Below, piece by piece: positions 61,567 to 64,000 of a stretch of DNA of 64,000 nt. Where the stretch lies: positions 558,001-622,000 of the forward strand of contig OY776378.1 in NCBI GenBank assembly GCA_963675575.1. Direction: 5' to 3'. How positions within the stretch are numbered: position 1 is the first letter of the stretch; every line of letters begins with the position of its first letter. The position numbers and the translations under genes were made by a program. The DNA is from JAGLOK01 sp963675575 (lineage in GTDB: Bacteria > Bacillota > Clostridia > Christensenellales > UMGS416). Below the pieces are notes generated by a model that saw only the letters and a list, made by a program, of their open reading frames with translations, was not told where the DNA came from and searched no databases.

Positions 61567-62337
61567 TTATCCTCCGGCAGCTAACTTTACCATCGCCTGA
61601 TGAGCTGGGTCAACCGCGTCATGTATGTGGGTTTTGGAATTTAAGAAGTGTATGCACACCTGGCCGTCCATTCCGTTGCCTGCAATAGTTTCATAACCGT
61701 GTGGGAAGCCGTTGGTTGATGCGGCGATATATTCTCCGTCAAGCTTTACGACCACAGGCCGTCTGTCCCATGACCATTCTCCGCCATACGTTTCTTTTAG
61801 CTTCGCGCAGTCCGCGGCGGTAGCAGGCTCAACGTCGGCATGGTTGCTTCCACCCACTCTTACCATATAATAAGTAATTCCGGTTTCCACATCATATACT
61901 TTTATTTTCTCGCCCCTGTCAAAGCGGGGATAAACATAGCTGAACCAGTCTCTCAAAGCGCCTTTAGGCACCGAGGGCCCGGTCTTTTTCGGTTCAGGTT
62001 TTACAATTTCTTCAACTGGGCGCCTTACCGCAGCGTTTGAAAAAAGAACAGCCGCAGTTTCAGGCCCTAAAACGCCGTCTGCGGGCAGATTGTTGTTAGC
62101 TTGAAATTCGCGCACCGTTTCGGTAGTATACGGTCCGTAATAGTTGGTTATCTTATAATTGAAATAACCTAAGTCTTTAAGCCGATACTGCACCTGTATA
62201 ACATAATCGCCGGTGTCACCGTCTTTTAGCAACACAAAACTATCATCAGCCTCTTCTGCGAAGGCGGAAACCGATGAAAATAGGTACACTGAAACAGCTA
62301 AAAATACAATCAGAAAACATGTAATTTTTTTGCTCAA
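61567..62337 (-). CDS. Secreted PG-binding protein with an LDT-like C-terminal domain
   Basis: A 256-residue exported protein. Signal peptide (FLIVFLAVSVYLFSSVSAFA), one PG_binding_1 domain (aa about 40-105, LLKDGDTGDYVIQVQYRLKDLGYF, NNNLPADGVLGPETAAVLF), a Pro/Lys linker and a C-terminal domain of about 125 residues with YYMVRVGGSNHADVEP, NGFPHGYETI and GMDGQVCIHFLNSKTH. The last resembles a distorted L,D-transpeptidase site (SHGCIRL in the family), so catalysis is uncertain. I chose TTG at 62337 because GAGGAG lies just before it. Confidence 0.75.
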   Translation of the reverse strand: MSKKITCFLIVFLAVSVYLFSSVSAFAEEADDSFVLLKDGDTGDYVIQVQYRLKDLGYFNYKITNYYGPYTTETVREFQANNNLPADGVLGPETAAVLFSNAAVRRPVEEIVKPEPKKTGPSVPKGALRDWFSYVYPRFDRGEKIKVYDVETGITYYMVRVGGSNHADVEPATAADCAKLKETYGGEWSWDRRPVVVKLDGEYIAASTNGFPHGYETIAGNGMDGQVCIHFLNSKTHIHDAVDPAHQAMVKLAAGG

Positions 62338-62461
62338 AATAACTCCTCTAATACACACACTAAGATTTTATCACATATTAGTAAACTTGTAAATGTGACG
62401 TAACACAATATTAACATTTGAGTAAACAGAAAAATTAAACGCGCGATGAAGACAACTCTCC

Positions 62462-62490
62462 TTGAAAAGATAGATATCATATACTATAAT
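62462..62490 (+). promoter_or_regulatory. Promoter of plsX
   Basis: TTGAAA (62462-62467), 17-bp spacer, TATAAT (62485-62490). Confidence 0.78.
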
Positions 62491-62532
62491 TTAGGCAGCA
62501 AACAGCTACAATGTTATAAATACGGAGGCTTT

Positions 62533-63516
62533 ATGTATAAAATAGCGATAGACGCGATGGGCGGAGATAACGCCCCAAACGAGATAATTAAAGGAGCGCT
62601 TGATGCCAGGCGTGAAATCGGCGGAATTGACATTGTCCTTTTGGGACAGAAAGATGTTATTCAAAAACAGCTGGACATACTTGGGGAAGAAGCTGAGATT
62701 ATCGATGCCCCTGAAGTTATACACACTGAAGACAAACCTTTGGTTGCAATAAGGCAAAAGAAAAACTCATCTCTTATAAAAGGGCTTTTAATGATAAAGG
62801 ACGGAAGCGCTGACGCTTTTGTATCCGCTGGAAGCACGGGCGCGGTTTTTGCGGGGGCGCTTTTCAATGTAGGCAGGATAAAGGGCGTGGACAGACCCGC
62901 GCTTGCAGCTATACTTCCAAAACAAAACGGTAAAGCGATTCTTTTAGACATTGGTGCGAATGCCGATTGCAAAGATAAATATCTTATACAGTTTGCAAAA
63001 ATGGGCAAAACATACATGAAATTGGTTGAAGGCATTGAAAACCCGAAAGTGGGCTTAATAAACATCGGAGCAGAAGACGAAAAGGGTAATGAGCTTTACA
63101 GGGAAGTAAATAAATTGATGCGAGAGGATGAGTCGCTGAATTTTATTGGCAACATTGAGCCGAGAGATATGATGGATTCGGATGCCGATGTTTTGGTTTG
63201 CGATGGGTTCACCGGCAATATTCTATTGAAAACATTAGAAGGAATGGCTGTTTATCTGTTTAAAAATATTAAAGCCGAGCTTATGAAAAATGTTTTCACA
63301 AAACTGGCGGCGGCTATGCTTAAAAAAGGGTTTAAAAATGTGAAAAACAAAATCGATCATAAAGAATATGGCGGAACACCTCTTTTGGGAGTTCAGGGCT
63401 GTGTTATAAAAGCCCACGGTTCTTCGGATGCGTACAGCTTTAAAAGAGCCATTTTACAAGCGGTAAACTATTTGGAAAAAGACATAACAAACGTTATAGG
63501 CGACACTGTGGAATAA
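62533..63516 (+). CDS. plsX: Phosphate acyltransferase PlsX
   Basis: Makes acyl-phosphate from acyl-ACP for phospholipid synthesis. The 327 residues begin MYKIAIDAMGGDNAPNEIIKGA and carry FVSAGSTGAVFAGALF, DIGANADCKDKYLIQFA, the VCDGFTGNILLKTLEG motif and EYGGTPLLGVQGCVIKAHGSSDA. ATG at 62533 follows ACGGAGG by 5 bases. plsX-acpP-rnc is a conserved order. FapR and rpmF are not seen upstream. Confidence 0.96.
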   Translation: MYKIAIDAMGGDNAPNEIIKGALDARREIGGIDIVLLGQKDVIQKQLDILGEEAEIIDAPEVIHTEDKPLVAIRQKKNSSLIKGLLMIKDGSADAFVSAGSTGAVFAGALFNVGRIKGVDRPALAAILPKQNGKAILLDIGANADCKDKYLIQFAKMGKTYMKLVEGIENPKVGLINIGAEDEKGNELYREVNKLMREDESLNFIGNIEPRDMMDSDADVLVCDGFTGNILLKTLEGMAVYLFKNIKAELMKNVFTKLAAAMLKKGFKNVKNKIDHKEYGGTPLLGVQGCVIKAHGSSDAYSFKRAILQAVNYLEKDITNVIGDTVE

Positions 63517-63536
63517 TCACAAAGAAATATTGCATA

Positions 63537-63565
63537 TTGTTTCATTTATAAGGTGCTGTTATAAT
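63537..63565 (+). promoter_or_regulatory. Promoter of acpP
   Basis: TTGTTT (63537-63542), 17-bp spacer, TATAAT (63560-63565). Confidence 0.7.
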
Positions 63566-63602
63566 AAGAAAATAATTTATATAATTTATTTTGGAGGACA
63601 AA

Positions 63603-63833
63603 ATGGTATTAGATACTGTAAGAGAAGTTATCGCAGAACAATTGGAGCTTGATATCAATGATATTACCCGTGAATCATCTTTAACCGAAGATTTAAAAGC
63701 TGATTCGGTAGATGTTGTGGGCATTATTATGAAACTAGAGTCTGAATTCGGGATCGAATTCCCATACGAGGAACTTGAGAGCATTGAAACTGTGGGCGAT
63801 GCTGTGGATTTCATAGAAGCTAATAAATCCTAG
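63603..63833 (+). CDS. acpP: Acyl carrier protein
   Basis: The 76-residue carrier of growing fatty acids. Four-helix pattern with the phosphopantetheine Ser in LKADSVDVVGIIMKLESEF (the usual DSLD is DSVD). TTGGAGG lies before the ATG at 63603. It is followed by a hairpin and rnc. It sits behind plsX, its enzyme partner. Confidence 0.95.
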   Translation: MVLDTVREVIAEQLELDINDITRESSLTEDLKADSVDVVGIIMKLESEFGIEFPYEELESIETVGDAVDFIEANKS

Positions 63834-63872
63834 CTTAAATTTTAAGCTTACACAATAAATAAAGATGACATA

Positions 63873-63899
63873 AAATCATAGGCGATGCGCCTATGATTT
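63873..63899 (+). terminator. Strong hairpin after acpP
   Basis: AAATCATAGGCG-ATG-CGCCTATGATTT, a perfect 12-bp stem without a T-run; it probably protects or partly ends the acpP mRNA before rnc. Confidence 0.6.
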
Positions 63900-63932
63900 A
63901 AGCTGTTTATACAAAGTTAAAAGGGGTGCACT

Positions 63933-64000
63933 TTGAGCGATAGTTATAATCTTAATATGCTCGAGAATATAATAGGATATGAATTTAATGACCCTTCTTA
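63933..64000 (+). CDS. rnc: Ribonuclease III, N-terminal start (cut by window edge)
   Basis: The frame begins with TTG at 63933 behind AAGGGG and reads SDSYNLNMLENIIGYEFNDPS, the first helices of RNase III (LExxIGYxFxxxxL). The gene goes on past base 64000. The position after acpP agrees with the usual plsX-acpP-rnc order. Confidence 0.8.
   Translation, partial: MSDSYNLNMLENIIGYEFNDPS

Overview
The window is an ordinary-to-accessory stretch of a low-GC, Gram-positive bacterial chromosome. It most likely comes from an anaerobic member of the Clostridia. The evidence is strong AGGAGG-type ribosome sites, TTGACA/TATAAT promoters, a short clostridial 2[4Fe-4S] ferredoxin, Firmicutes-type gene order (yaaO-like decarboxylase-tmk-darA-holB-ricT, dusB-greA-lysS, plsX-acpP-rnc, rlmB-yacP near rpmG-secE-nusG-rplK-rplA-rplJ-rplL), and many cell-wall enzymes. 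I cannot name a genus. All calls come from reading the sequence and remembered family features; no database search was run.

Region by region. 1-2.9 kb: end of thyA, folA, rlmB, the YacP/Rae1 nuclease, a small Cys-rich protein and a cyclophilin. 3.0-4.4 kb: a GGDEF/HD-GYP protein. 4.5-8.1 kb: transcription/translation genes rpmG to rplL, with two L1-site-like leaders and an L10 leader. 8.15-9.71 kb: an IS1182-family insertion sequence sitting in the rplL terminator, flanked by a 24-bp duplication of the terminator hairpin. 9.7-14.2 kb: a lipoprotein esterase, an MFS transporter, a 2-hydroxyacid dehydrogenase and a TrpB2-type tryptophan synthase beta chain. 14.5-25 kb: mostly housekeeping genes (dusB, greA, lysS, a decarboxylase, tmk, darA, holB, ricT, ferredoxin). 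25-31 kb: two cell-wall proteins, one a very large SpoIID/SH3 protein whose gene carries a frameshift and is preceded by two WalR-like boxes, the other an NlpC/P60 hydrolase. 31-33.7 kb: an ArsC/low-molecular-weight phosphatase, a glycosyltransferase and a flippase-like membrane protein.

33.7-41.3 kb is the most unusual part. A one-module peptide synthetase (C-A-PCP-TE, with a cysteine in place of the thioesterase serine) runs directly, with 1-nt and overlapping junctions, into a 7TM-type histidine kinase and a response regulator with an active-looking HD-GYP domain. This could be a self-contained small-molecule signalling circuit whose output is c-di-GMP turnover.

41.3-55 kb: a CrtQ/CrtO-like glycosyl/acyl transferase pair, a KaiC-like/PEP-synthase fusion, a decayed esterase, a GT39 glycosyltransferase, an ABC-F ATPase with one degenerate ATP site, a polysaccharide deacetylase, a small secreted repeat protein, an LCP ligase and a phosphodiesterase. 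55-64 kb: an SDR with two TetR regulators, an ECF sigma/anti-sigma/SIMPL operon, a radical SAM enzyme, a secreted peptidoglycan-binding protein, and plsX-acpP-rnc (rnc cut by the window edge). Two HD-GYP proteins, many wall enzymes and an ECF system suggest heavy investment in envelope control. No tRNA, rRNA, CRISPR array, prophage or replication origin was seen.
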